From: Limisphaera sp026417315
GTDB taxonomy: Bacteria > Verrucomicrobiota > Verrucomicrobiia > Limisphaerales > Limisphaeraceae
Direction of reading: 5' to 3'
NCBI RefSeq assembly: GCF_049537125.1
Contig: NZ_JBMVQY010000001.1
Span: 2,046,001 to 2,110,000, forward strand
DNA: 64,000 bases
Below are positions 8,980 through 18,678 of this stretch, one piece after another; within the stretch, counting starts at the first letter, position 1; each line of letters opens with the position of its first letter. A program made the translations under genes and the position numbers. The notes under the pieces were generated by a model. It was given only the letters and a program-made list of their open reading frames with translations, had not been told where the DNA came from and ran no database searches.

Positions 8980-10017
8980 ATGGTCATGCGCTCGAAGCCT
9001 GTGTTGGCCGTGACCCTGGGGGATCCGGCCGGGGTGGGGCCCGAACTGGCGGCCCGCGTGCTGGGGTCCCCGGCGGTGCAGGCGATGTGTGTGCCGGTGT
9101 TGTTCGGGGATGCCTGGGTGGTGGACGAGGTCATGGAGCGCGGGCTGGGGCGCTGGCCGTTCGAACGGGTGAGTTGGGAGGATTGGGAGGCCGGGGGCGA
9201 ACCGCACGGCCCGTTGCTGGTGGATTGCGCGGCCCTGGATCGGGGGTCGTGGCAGCCGGGTCGTGTTTCGGCCGCCTGTGGGCGCGCGGCGTACGTTTAC
9301 ATCGAACGGGCCATCGCCAGCGCGCAGGCCGGACGAGTGGATGCGGTGGTGACGCTGCCGGTGCACAAGGCGGCCCTGCGGCAGGCGGGTGTGCCGTATC
9401 CGGGCCACACGGAAATCTTCACCGCGCTCACGGGTGCGCGGCGCACCTGCATGATGCTGTACAGTGAAGCTCTAACCGTGAGTCTGGTTACCACACACGT
9501 GGGGTACGCCGAGGTTCCGGGGCAACTGTCCGTGGAGCGGATCCTGGACGTGATCGAGTTGACCGGCACTGCCTGCCACCGGTTACAGGGTCGGGCACCG
9601 CGTCTGGCGGTTTGCGGACTCAACCCGCACGCCGGCGAAGGCGGATTATTCGGGCAAGGGGAAGAAGAGCGATTCATCCGGCCGGCCATTGCCGCGGCCA
9701 GGGCCCGTGGGTGGACCGTCGAAGGCCCGCTGCCACCGGACACGGCGTTTGTGCCGTTTCAACGCGAACGATTCGACGCGTGGGTGACCATGTATCACGA
9801 TCAGGGGCACATTCCCTTTAAAATGCTCGCGTTCGACACGGGCGTGAACATCACGTTGGGGCTCCCCATCGTGCGGACCTCGGTGGATCACGGCACGGCC
9901 TTTGACATTGCCTGGCAGGGCAGGGCGCGCGGGCAGAGCTTTCTTGCCGCGCTTCGGGCTGCTGCGCGTCTGGCGCCGGGGTTTGAGGGTCGGTCCGACC
10001 GGCCCGGTGTGGCATGA
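8980..10017 (+). CDS. pdxA2: PdxA2-type 4-phospho-acid-sugar dehydrogenase (4-hydroxythreonine-4-phosphate dehydrogenase family)
   Basis: 345 residues of the PdxA family. TLGDPAGVGPE is at 12-22, GHTE at 142-145, a metal-ligand histidine in TTHV at 171-174, NPHAGEGG near 215 and YHDQGHIPFKML further on. PdxA makes a vitamin B6 precursor. The PdxA2 branch oxidises and decarboxylates D-threonate or D-erythronate 4-phosphate to dihydroxyacetone phosphate. The ATGA overlap with a DUF1537 kinase gene is the known PdxA2 arrangement, so the catabolic role is preferred. It starts directly after the aldolase stop; a second ATG lies 6 nt downstream. Confidence 0.85.
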   Translation: MVMRSKPVLAVTLGDPAGVGPELAARVLGSPAVQAMCVPVLFGDAWVVDEVMERGLGRWPFERVSWEDWEAGGEPHGPLLVDCAALDRGSWQPGRVSAACGRAAYVYIERAIASAQAGRVDAVVTLPVHKAALRQAGVPYPGHTEIFTALTGARRTCMMLYSEALTVSLVTTHVGYAEVPGQLSVERILDVIELTGTACHRLQGRAPRLAVCGLNPHAGEGGLFGQGEEERFIRPAIAAARARGWTVEGPLPPDTAFVPFQRERFDAWVTMYHDQGHIPFKMLAFDTGVNITLGLPIVRTSVDHGTAFDIAWQGRARGQSFLAALRAAARLAPGFEGRSDRPGVA

Positions 10018-11246
10018 TCGGAGTTCTGGCCGATGACCTGACCGGCGCAGCCGAGCTGGCGGGCATTGCGGTGCGCCGCGGACTGGAGGCCGTGCTTGTT
10101 CGGGGAACCGCCCGGCGGTGTGCCGCGGGGGCTGTCTGTGTGGACACGGACACGCGGAGTCGGTCTCCAGACGACGCGGCTGCCTGTGTGGCGGCGGCCG
10201 CGCGGGCGCTGCGGCAGGCCGGGGCAATTCGAATCTACAAAAAGGTGGATTCGGTGCTGCGCGGTCCCGTATTGGCCGAAGTGGAGGCAGTGCGCCGGGA
10301 GCTGGGGGCTTCCCGGGTTCTGCTCCTGCCGGCCAATCCCTCGCGGCAGCGCGTGATCCGGGGGGGACACTACTTCGTCGCAGGCACGCCCTTGCACGAA
10401 ACTGAATTCGCCCGGGACCCGGGGCATCCGCGTCGGTCGAGTGACGTACGAGACCTGCTCGGGAGGTTGCCCGGGGTACGTGTGGCCGTGGCCGGAGTTT
10501 CGGATCCGCTGCCCGCGGCGCAGGTGGTGGTGGCGGAAGCGACTTCCCCAGCGGATGTGAAAGATTGGGCCGCGCGGTGGCGCCCGGAGATCCTGGCCGC
10601 CGGGGGCGCGGATTTTTTCGAGGCCTTGCTGGATCGATGGGATTCGGAGACGCGGGTTGGCGGGCCGGCTTGGAACCCAACAAGGGCCGGACAAGCGTCG
10701 GGTTCGCTGCGGCCGGGGCACTCGGCAGGGCTCGCGCCCCGGCGCTTGCTGTGGGTTTCTGGTACCGCCAGTCCGGCGGCCGCGGCGTGGATTCATCGGC
10801 TCGCGGAGAATGGGATCGCGGTGGTCCGGCTGCTGGAGTTCTTCAGTGGGGGCAGCCCAGCCGGCGGCGTGGACACGAATCGGGCGATCGAACAATGCAC
10901 AGCCGGATTGGAGCAGCGAGGGGCGGTCGTTCTTTGCCTGGGGAATCCTGGTGGGGCTGTGAGCCTGCCAGAGAGCTCGCTTTGGGTCATGCGGCTGGCT
11001 GAGGCGGCAGGGGAAGTGATGAGACGTGCGAAACCAGACCTGGTTTTTGCGGACGGGGGTGCCACTGCGGCCCGGCTGCTGGAACGATTGGGTTGCGAGT
11101 GCTTGCGCGTGACCCGCGAATGGGCCCCGGGCGTGGTGGAACTGGCGGGCGGGCCGGAAGCCAACCTTCCCGTGGTGGTCAAACCGGGCAGCTATCCCTG
11201 GCCGGAAGAAGTCGCACGGCTCTGGTCGATGTGCGGAGGAGGTTAA
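10014..11246 (+). CDS. DUF1537 four-carbon acid-sugar kinase (DtnK/OtnK-like)
   Basis: 410 residues. The N-terminal signature DDLTGA is at residues 7-12 and the C-terminal VVKPGSYPWPEEV matches the nucleotide-binding end of the family. DUF1537 proteins phosphorylate C4 acid sugars such as D-threonate and D-erythronate at O4, giving the substrate of the PdxA2 enzyme encoded just upstream. The ATG overlaps the pdxA2 stop (ATGA), so the two are translationally coupled. Slightly short compared with the usual 420-480 residues, but both domains are present. It is the last gene of the cluster. Confidence 0.85.
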   Translation: MIGVLADDLTGAAELAGIAVRRGLEAVLVRGTARRCAAGAVCVDTDTRSRSPDDAAACVAAAARALRQAGAIRIYKKVDSVLRGPVLAEVEAVRRELGASRVLLLPANPSRQRVIRGGHYFVAGTPLHETEFARDPGHPRRSSDVRDLLGRLPGVRVAVAGVSDPLPAAQVVVAEATSPADVKDWAARWRPEILAAGGADFFEALLDRWDSETRVGGPAWNPTRAGQASGSLRPGHSAGLAPRRLLWVSGTASPAAAAWIHRLAENGIAVVRLLEFFSGGSPAGGVDTNRAIEQCTAGLEQRGAVVLCLGNPGGAVSLPESSLWVMRLAEAAGEVMRRAKPDLVFADGGATAARLLERLGCECLRVTREWAPGVVELAGGPEANLPVVVKPGSYPWPEEVARLWSMCGGG

Positions 11247-11528
11247 GGATACAGTCCCGTCGCCCGCGTGCCGGTCCATGGGACGGGCAAAGGGCAACTC
11301 CCAGGCGGGCTGGGTCTCTGCCTCCCCCGATAAATGCATGGAACGTTTCGTTGGCCCGTGGATGCTGCGGGATGTGCTTGAGGTTTTCCTTCGGTCGCCG
11401 GCCTCCTTTTCAGCGCGCGAAGAGGGCCGACCCGTGCCCCTCCGGTGGATCAGCAGCGGGAGGCTTGAGCGAACGCGTGCACAGGTTCATTCCGCGCAGC
11501 CCCGGGTGTGGGCGGCAGGGCCGGTTGT
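11247..11528. other. Convergent intergenic region
   Basis: About 280 bp between the acid-sugar kinase and the convergent anti-sigma-like gene. I see no gene and no convincing terminator. Confidence 0.4.
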
Positions 11529-12041
11529 TTACGGGATACTGGCCAGCACATGCGCCAATGCAGCTTGTGCCTCCCGGCGGGTCTGTTCCAGTTCCCGCTC
11601 CAGTTGTTGGAGGTCGGGATCGAGGATGCGCTGGATCCATTGATGGGCCTGGATTTGGGTTTGGCTGACGAGGGCGAGCGGCTCCGGGCCGGGAGCAGGC
11701 GGCGGGCTCGGTCGAAACCAGACGGCCAGGGTCAGGGCCAGTAGCATCAAGCCTGCGCCGACCGCCACGGGGAGGCGCAAGGGGTGCCAGCTCGGCATGG
11801 CGCGCGTCTTGGCGGGGTCGATCTCAGCGCGGCGGACCGCTCGGAGAATCCGCTCGGGCAGATCGGGCGGCGGCAAGGGCCGGGTTCGTGCGGATTCCTG
11901 CAGCCTGGTATGGATGGCCAGCCAGGTTCGGACCTGCGGATCGTTCGGCTCGGAAGATCCGTGAGTATGACCGGGGGCGGCCGGCCCGGCCGGTCGGTCC
12001 AGCTCACACGAAAGCCGATAGAATTTCCACCACCGTTTCAT
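11529..12041 (-). CDS. Membrane-anchored anti-sigma-like protein
   Basis: 170 residues starting at the ATG that overlaps the stop of the ECF sigma gene (ATGA at 12038-12041). A cytoplasmic N-terminal part of about 85 residues is followed by one hydrophobic helix (LPVAVGAGLMLLALTLAVW, about 90-110) and a coiled-coil-like C-terminal tail rich in Q, E and R. No zinc-binding HxxxCxxC is visible. The topology and coupling to the sigma factor are what an anti-sigma factor would show; the family assignment is otherwise unsupported. Confidence 0.6.
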   Translation of the reverse strand: MKRWWKFYRLSCELDRPAGPAAPGHTHGSSEPNDPQVRTWLAIHTRLQESARTRPLPPPDLPERILRAVRRAEIDPAKTRAMPSWHPLRLPVAVGAGLMLLALTLAVWFRPSPPPAPGPEPLALVSQTQIQAHQWIQRILDPDLQQLERELEQTRREAQAALAHVLASIP

Positions 12042-12682
12042 GGGCCCAGGGATGCTTTCAGATGGGTTGGAGGAAGGGATGCAGAGTCCGCCCGAGGCTG
12101 CGGGGAGGTGGCCGCGGAAGCCGACACCGCCGATCGGTGTCGGACGGACCACTCTTCCGCCAGCACGCGTCGGATGCGAAAGAGCAAGACCTTCACGTAA
12201 ACGGGTGTGAGTCGAAGGGATCGGGCGATCTCGGCCACCGAGAGATCCTCCACGTACCGGAGCCACAGGACCTGGAACTGGAGCGGGGGCAGTTGCTGTC
12301 CGGCCCAGTGCCAGAGGTCTTCGAGCAACTCGCGCTGGGCCAGGGCCTCCGAGGCGGCGTGGGGAGTTTCGCCTGCGTGCTCGAGAGGCGTGGCGGGTGG
12401 ACGTTGGCTTCGGACGTGATCTACCCATTTATGGCGGGCCAACGTGTAGAGCCACGGCAGCCAGGGCCGCCCGGGATCGTAATGATGCAACTGGCGGTAA
12501 GCGGTCACGAAGGTTTCCTGGGTCAGGTCGTCCGCGGTGTGCGGATCGCGACAGCAGGCGTGGAGATACTGCCAGATGCGCTGGTGATGACGCCGGACCA
12601 GCTCGTCGAACGCGGCAGTGTCACCCCGACGGGCGGCCACCGCCAGGTCCGCGTCGGATGGGACTGGATCCCTGGGGTTCAC
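12038..12682 (-). CDS. ECF-type RNA polymerase sigma factor
   Basis: 214 residues from a GTG start, 6 nt after the preceding gene. Region 2 is visible at about residues 20-85 (FDELVRRHHQRIWQYLH, then DDLTQETFVTAYRQL). The region 4 helix-turn-helix is at about 130-175 (LPPLQFQVLWLRYVEDLS, then IARSLRLTPVYVKVLLFRI). Such factors redirect RNA polymerase to a small regulon, often their own operon. It sits between an exported protein gene and an anti-sigma-like gene, all on the minus strand. The C-terminal 30 residues are low-complexity. Confidence 0.88.
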   Translation of the reverse strand: MNPRDPVPSDADLAVAARRGDTAAFDELVRRHHQRIWQYLHACCRDPHTADDLTQETFVTAYRQLHHYDPGRPWLPWLYTLARHKWVDHVRSQRPPATPLEHAGETPHAASEALAQRELLEDLWHWAGQQLPPLQFQVLWLRYVEDLSVAEIARSLRLTPVYVKVLLFRIRRVLAEEWSVRHRSAVSASAATSPQPRADSASLPPTHLKASLGP

Positions 12683-12688
12683 GTCGGA

Positions 12689-13660
12689 TCAGGGACGGTT
12701 GCCGGAGTTTTCGGTCTTTTGCGAAGCGGCCGTGGTGGCGGCCTGCATTTGCTGAATGATCTCTTGCACCGGCAGGGTCAAGTCCAGGCTGATACGGTTC
12801 TGGTTGCGTTCCACGCTCAGCGCCCGCACGAGCTTTTGGACCTCGGGCTTTTGTTGGAGCGCCAGCAGGCCGATCAGACCGCGCACCACATTTTCAACCT
12901 GAGTCGCGACCTCTTCGTTGGCGGTTTCCAGGACCAGTCGGCCGCGCAACTGCTGAGTGGCCTCGGTGACGCTCAAGGTCACCAGGTGGGACTGGCGGAA
13001 TACCGCGGCCTGGGGATCGTCACCGGGCAGGGCTCCGCCCCGGGCCACGCCCACGAGGAAGGCGTTCTGTGGCACGGCGGAGACCAGCCGGGCATTGGTG
13101 GTCAGGTTCGGCTGCTTGCGATCGAGGGTGTCCAGCGCCTGCATGACGCGTTTGGGCCTTTGGCCGAAAAGGACGATGCGGCTCTGATAGATGGCGGCGT
13201 AGGTGCGGGCGGGTCCTTCCGGCGTGCGGGGCCGTTTGTCGTCCACCCAGTGATGGATGGTGTGGGTGCCGTGGGCGAGGGTTCGATGGTCTTTGGCGCC
13301 CTGCGCCAGGGCGGTCAACTGGGCGGCGTCCACGTCGGCGTACACCAGCAGGACTCCGTCTTCCTGGGCCTTGGAGACGCTGTAGAGGGTCAGGCCGTGA
13401 AGCGCGGTGCGTGGATCGAAGCGGAACACGGCCTGGAATGCCGCCAGTTTCTTGCGATGCTCCTCCTTTTCCATTTCGGCCAGGAGGTGCTGGCCGAGGG
13501 TGGTTTGCCGGAACGCGTCCAGGTCGAGGTGCAGGACCCAGGCGGGTTCGTGGGGCACGTCGGCGGTCTGGAGGGGGGCTCCGTGCGTCTGCAGGCAGGG
13601 GAGGCAGCCGACCAGCGCACAGCCGGTCAGCCGGCGGATCCAGCGGAGGTTACGTTTCAT
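12689..13660 (-). CDS. Exported protein of unknown function, first gene of an ECF operon
   Basis: 323 residues. A basic N-terminus precedes a short hydrophobic stretch with two lipobox-like Cys sites (LTGC at 11-14, LVGC at 16-19), so a lipoprotein or secreted protein is likely. GAGG lies 6 nt before the ATG at 13660. The rest is a mixed alpha/beta soluble protein rich in Q and A, ending in a Q-rich tail. I do not recognise the family. The sigma gene begins 6 nt after its stop, so it is probably made with that factor and may be its sensor or target. Confidence 0.6.
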   Translation of the reverse strand: MKRNLRWIRRLTGCALVGCLPCLQTHGAPLQTADVPHEPAWVLHLDLDAFRQTTLGQHLLAEMEKEEHRKKLAAFQAVFRFDPRTALHGLTLYSVSKAQEDGVLLVYADVDAAQLTALAQGAKDHRTLAHGTHTIHHWVDDKRPRTPEGPARTYAAIYQSRIVLFGQRPKRVMQALDTLDRKQPNLTTNARLVSAVPQNAFLVGVARGGALPGDDPQAAVFRQSHLVTLSVTEATQQLRGRLVLETANEEVATQVENVVRGLIGLLALQQKPEVQKLVRALSVERNQNRISLDLTLPVQEIIQQMQAATTAASQKTENSGNRP

Positions 13661-14013
13661 GGCTTGCCTCGGATGTTGATGGTCCAGCTTTGTTTTTCGC
13701 CCCTCATTACGTGCAAAGGGAGGAGCCGGTTACACGGGCAGGTCTCAAAATCGAAAGAACCTGCCCCGGACACGCGCTCGGGCCGGAAATGTCATCGGAG
13801 GGCCACGGGGCCCGTGGTCGCGGCGCGGGGAGGGGGATACCCGCCCGGGTCTCGCGTGGGCAAGGATTTCGTCTCGAGAAGGGCGAGCGCATGGATGGAG
13901 TGTTTCGGCGCGGATTGTCCCGTCGATTCCCGACGCCCGCGCCGGTCAGGGGCGAACCGCCGGGATCCTTCCGTCGTGGTTGGGGGTTGGGGCGAGGCGG
14001 TGGGAAAAGCGAG
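13661..14013. other. Intergenic region between an ECF operon and groEL
   Basis: No gene seen. It should contain the promoter of the minus-strand ECF operon at its left side, but no clear -35/-10 pair stands out. Confidence 0.4.
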
Positions 14014-14042
14014 GCGGGGCCTGCCGTTGCGACAGGCCCCGC
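14014..14042 (-). terminator. Rho-independent terminator after groEL
   Basis: A perfect 10-bp inverted repeat (arms 14014-14023 and 14033-14042) with a 9-nt loop. On the minus strand it is followed shortly by TTTT. It lies 37 bp after the groEL stop. Confidence 0.8.
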
Positions 14043-14078
14043 CGCGGAAGAAACTCCGGTTGGTTCGACCGGTGAAGA

Positions 14079-15713
14079 TCAGTAATCCATGTCGCTCATG
14101 TCACCGTGTCCCCGGCCGGAGCTCTTCTTCTCCTTCTCGGGGATTTCGGTGATGAGGCACTCGGTGGTCAGGAGCAGGCCGGCGATGGAGGCCGCGTTTT
14201 GCAGGGCGGTGCGGGTGACCTTCTTGGGATCGACCACACCGGCCTTGACGAGGTCCTCGTATTCGCCGGTGACCACGTTGTAACCCTCATTGCCCTTGCG
14301 GCGCTTGACCTCCTCGACGATGACCGAGCCCTCGACACCGGCGTTGTTGGCCAGCTCGCGCAACGGGCTTTCGATGGCACGCTTGACGATGTCGATGCCG
14401 ATTTTCTCGTCCTCGTTGGCGGGCTTGACCGCTTCGATGGCCGGCAGGCAGCGCAGCAGGGCCACTCCACCGCCCGCCACGATGCCCTCTTCGACCGCGG
14501 CGCGGGTGGCATGCAGGGCGTCCTCCACGCGGGCCTTCTTCTCCTTCATTTCGGTTTCGGTGGCGGCCCCGACATGGATGACGGCCACGCCCCCGGCCAG
14601 TTTGGCCAGGCGCTCCTGCAGTTTCTCCCGGTCATAGTCCGAGGTGGTCTCCTCGATTTGCCGGCGGATCTGGTTGACGCGGCCCTGGATTTCGGAGGGT
14701 TTGCCATCGCCTTCGACGATGGTGGTGTTTTCCTTGTCCACGATCACCGTCTTGGCCCGGCCCAGGTCGCTGAGCTCGACATTTTCCAGTTTGATGCCGA
14801 GGTCTTCGCTGATGAACTTGCCGCCGGTGAGGATGGCGATGTCCTCGCACATGGCCTTGCGGCGATCGCCGAAGCCCGGGGCCTTGACGGCGCAGCACTG
14901 GAGGGTGCCCCGCAGCTTGTTGACCACCAGCGTGGCCAGCGCCTCGCCCTCGACCTCCTCGGCAATGATCAGCAGCGGCTTGCCCGCCTTGGCCACCTTC
15001 TCCAGCAGCGGCAGGATGTCCTTCAGGCTGGTGATCTTCTTCTCATAGATGAGGATGTAGGGTTCCTCGAGCTTGCACTCCATCGTCTCGGCATTGGTGA
15101 CGAAATAGGGCGACAGGTAGCCCTTGTCGAACTGCATGCCTTCGACGACTCCCAGAGTGGTCTCGATGGTCTTGGCCTCCTCGACGGTGATGGTGCCGTC
15201 CTTGCCGACCTTGTCCATGGCATCGGCGATGATTGCGCCGATGGCGGTGTCCCAGTTGGCCGAGACGGTGGCCACCTGCTTGATTTCCTCCTTGTCCTTG
15301 ACCTTCTTGGCCAGTTTTTCGAGGTGGGCCACGGCGGCGTCCACGGCCTTCTGGATGCCGCGCTGGATGCCGATGGGGTTGGCGCCGGAGGTGACGAACT
15401 TGAGGCCCTCGCGGTAGATGGCCTCGGCCAGGACGGTGGCGGTGGTGGTGCCATCGCCGGCGGCGTCACTGGTCTTGCTGGCCACCTCGCGCACCATCTG
15501 GGCGCCCATGTTCTCGTAGGGATCCTCCAGCTCGATTTCCTTGGCCACGGTCACCCCGTCCTTGGTGACGATGGGCGAACCGAATTTCTTGTCGATGACC
15601 ACGTTGCGGCCCTTGGGACCGAGCGTGGCCGTGACGGCCTTGGAGAGTTTGGTCACGCCGCGCAGGATGGCCATGCGCGCGGCTTCATCGAAGAGCAATT
15701 GTTTGGCTGCCAT
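14079..15713 (-). CDS. groEL: 60-kDa chaperonin GroEL
   Basis: 544 residues, normal length. It forms the double-ring ATP-dependent protein-folding chamber in the cytoplasm with GroES. The diagnostic ATP-binding stretch DAAGDGTTTATVLA is at about 83-96, GPKGRNVVIDKKFGSP near 32, and EEGIVAGGGVALL near 408. The C-terminus ends in GRGHGDMSDMDY rather than the usual GGM repeats that fill the cavity floor, a modest departure. groES is 51 bp upstream on the same strand, the usual order. A terminator follows the stop. Confidence 0.98.
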   Translation of the reverse strand: MAAKQLLFDEAARMAILRGVTKLSKAVTATLGPKGRNVVIDKKFGSPIVTKDGVTVAKEIELEDPYENMGAQMVREVASKTSDAAGDGTTTATVLAEAIYREGLKFVTSGANPIGIQRGIQKAVDAAVAHLEKLAKKVKDKEEIKQVATVSANWDTAIGAIIADAMDKVGKDGTITVEEAKTIETTLGVVEGMQFDKGYLSPYFVTNAETMECKLEEPYILIYEKKITSLKDILPLLEKVAKAGKPLLIIAEEVEGEALATLVVNKLRGTLQCCAVKAPGFGDRRKAMCEDIAILTGGKFISEDLGIKLENVELSDLGRAKTVIVDKENTTIVEGDGKPSEIQGRVNQIRRQIEETTSDYDREKLQERLAKLAGGVAVIHVGAATETEMKEKKARVEDALHATRAAVEEGIVAGGGVALLRCLPAIEAVKPANEDEKIGIDIVKRAIESPLRELANNAGVEGSVIVEEVKRRKGNEGYNVVTGEYEDLVKAGVVDPKKVTRTALQNAASIAGLLLTTECLITEIPEKEKKSSGRGHGDMSDMDY

Positions 15714-15764
15714 AGGTTACAGGTTTGGATGTGCGATGTCTCAGACTGCCAACGGTTGCGCGGA

Positions 15765-16058
15765 TCACTCCAGAATCGCCAACAGGTCGTCGGAGCTCAT
15801 CAGCTTGTACTCCTTGTCGTCCACCTTGATTTCGGTGCCGCCGTACTTGCTGACGAGCACGCGGTCGCCGACCTTGACCTCGAAAGGAATCCGTTTGCCG
15901 TTTTCATCGAGCTTGCCCGTGCCCAGGGCGCGGACAATGCCCTCCTGGGGTTTCTCCTTGGCGGTATCGGGGATGATGATGCCGCCTTTCTTGACTTCCT
16001 TCTCTTCGACCGGCTCGATCAGCACCCGGTCGCCGAGCGGTTTGATGTTCAGTGCCAT
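15765..16058 (-). CDS. groES: 10-kDa co-chaperonin GroES
   Basis: 97 residues from the ATG of MALNIKPLGDRVLIEP; the open frame extends upstream to 16175 but only this start gives the conserved N-terminus. The mobile loop EEKEVKKGGIIIPDTAKEK is present, and GTGK and KVGDRVLVSKYGGTE follow. It caps the GroEL ring. It is the first gene of the groESL pair. No CIRCE operator is visible in the 150 bp upstream, so HrcA control is not supported. Confidence 0.98.
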   Translation of the reverse strand: MALNIKPLGDRVLIEPVEEKEVKKGGIIIPDTAKEKPQEGIVRALGTGKLDENGKRIPFEVKVGDRVLVSKYGGTEIKVDDKEYKLMSSDDLLAILE

Positions 16059-16109
16059 AGTCTGACGTTGACCACGTTCTACGGTTCTTGGGTTTGGTGA
16101 AGCAGCAGC

Positions 16110-16132
16110 CCCGCCGCAAACCCCACGGCGGG
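16110..16132 (-). terminator. Weak hairpin between dnaK and groES
   Basis: Arms CCCGCCG (16110-16116) and CGGCGGG (16126-16132) with a 9-nt loop. There is no T-run after it, so a terminator role is only possible. Confidence 0.3.
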
Positions 16133-16173
16133 CTTCTTGCCGGCCCCGCCAAACCGGGCGGAACCGGTTGTGC

Positions 16174-16196
16174 AAACCCCGGCCCCGCGGCCGGGG
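16174..16196 (-). terminator. Hairpin terminator after dnaK
   Basis: Arms CCCCGGCC (16177-16184) and GGCCGGGG (16189-16196) with a 4-nt loop. On the minus strand it is followed by TTT. It lies 12 bp after the dnaK stop and would separate dnaK from groESL. Confidence 0.6.
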
Positions 16197-16208
16197 GTTG
16201 GAAATCTC

Positions 16209-18149
<1,941 letters not shown>

Positions 18150-18678
18150 AATCCAAAATCCTTTCGTTGCGTGGCCGCCCCGGAGGGCTCGAAGCCACTG
18201 GGTTCTAAGCTAGCCGAATGCCAGCCACGGCTTCGATTTCCAAGTTGCTGTACATTAAGACCTTATGTAGGAACCGGACCGTTGCTATCGCGCAAAAAAC
18301 TGTGCCAGTCGAGTCAACCTGACACAAAGTGGACCCGAGGGCGGGTTGCTGTGTCACAAGGCGGTTCGTCCAATGGCATCGGGTCGGGGGGAACACTGAC
18401 GAGCCACCAAAGGGGTCGCGGAAGCCTGTTCCGGCCATGGGGTCCGACGGGGATTGGTTGAACGTGTTGAGCGTAGGATCTGTAGATGGACGTTACCGGG
18501 GCGAAAGGCCTCCGACTTTGACGATTTTCGGAGGGCTTCGAAAAGCCTGAGCCTCAGAGCCGAGGGGGTCTGGTTCTTCGCCCGGCTGGGTGGACAGGTG
18601 ATCGAAATGGGAAGTTTTTCAGCCCGCCGGGGAAGGTGGCTGGCCTCATTGAGGAGCCATCGGAGAGGCTCTGGCCTT
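18150..18678. other. Intergenic region upstream of dnaK
   Basis: About 530 bp without a supported gene. The part at 18230-18310 is distinctly more A+T rich than its surroundings and is the likely dnaK promoter region on the minus strand. No standard sigma-70 or sigma-32 pair fits with correct spacing. Confidence 0.4.

Noticed and set aside
8980..10017. Annotation of pdxA2 as a vitamin B6 synthesis gene.
   Set aside because: Its overlap with a DUF1537 kinase and the catabolic neighbours favour acid-sugar breakdown.
16059..16208. Search for a CIRCE/HrcA operator before groES.
   Set aside because: No TTAGCACTC-N9-GAGTGCTAA or near match is present.
18285..18310. A possible sigma-54 promoter upstream of dnaK on the minus strand (TGGCAC followed by TTGC).
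   Set aside because: The spacing between the GG and GC elements is one base too long, and dnaK is not usually sigma-54-dependent.
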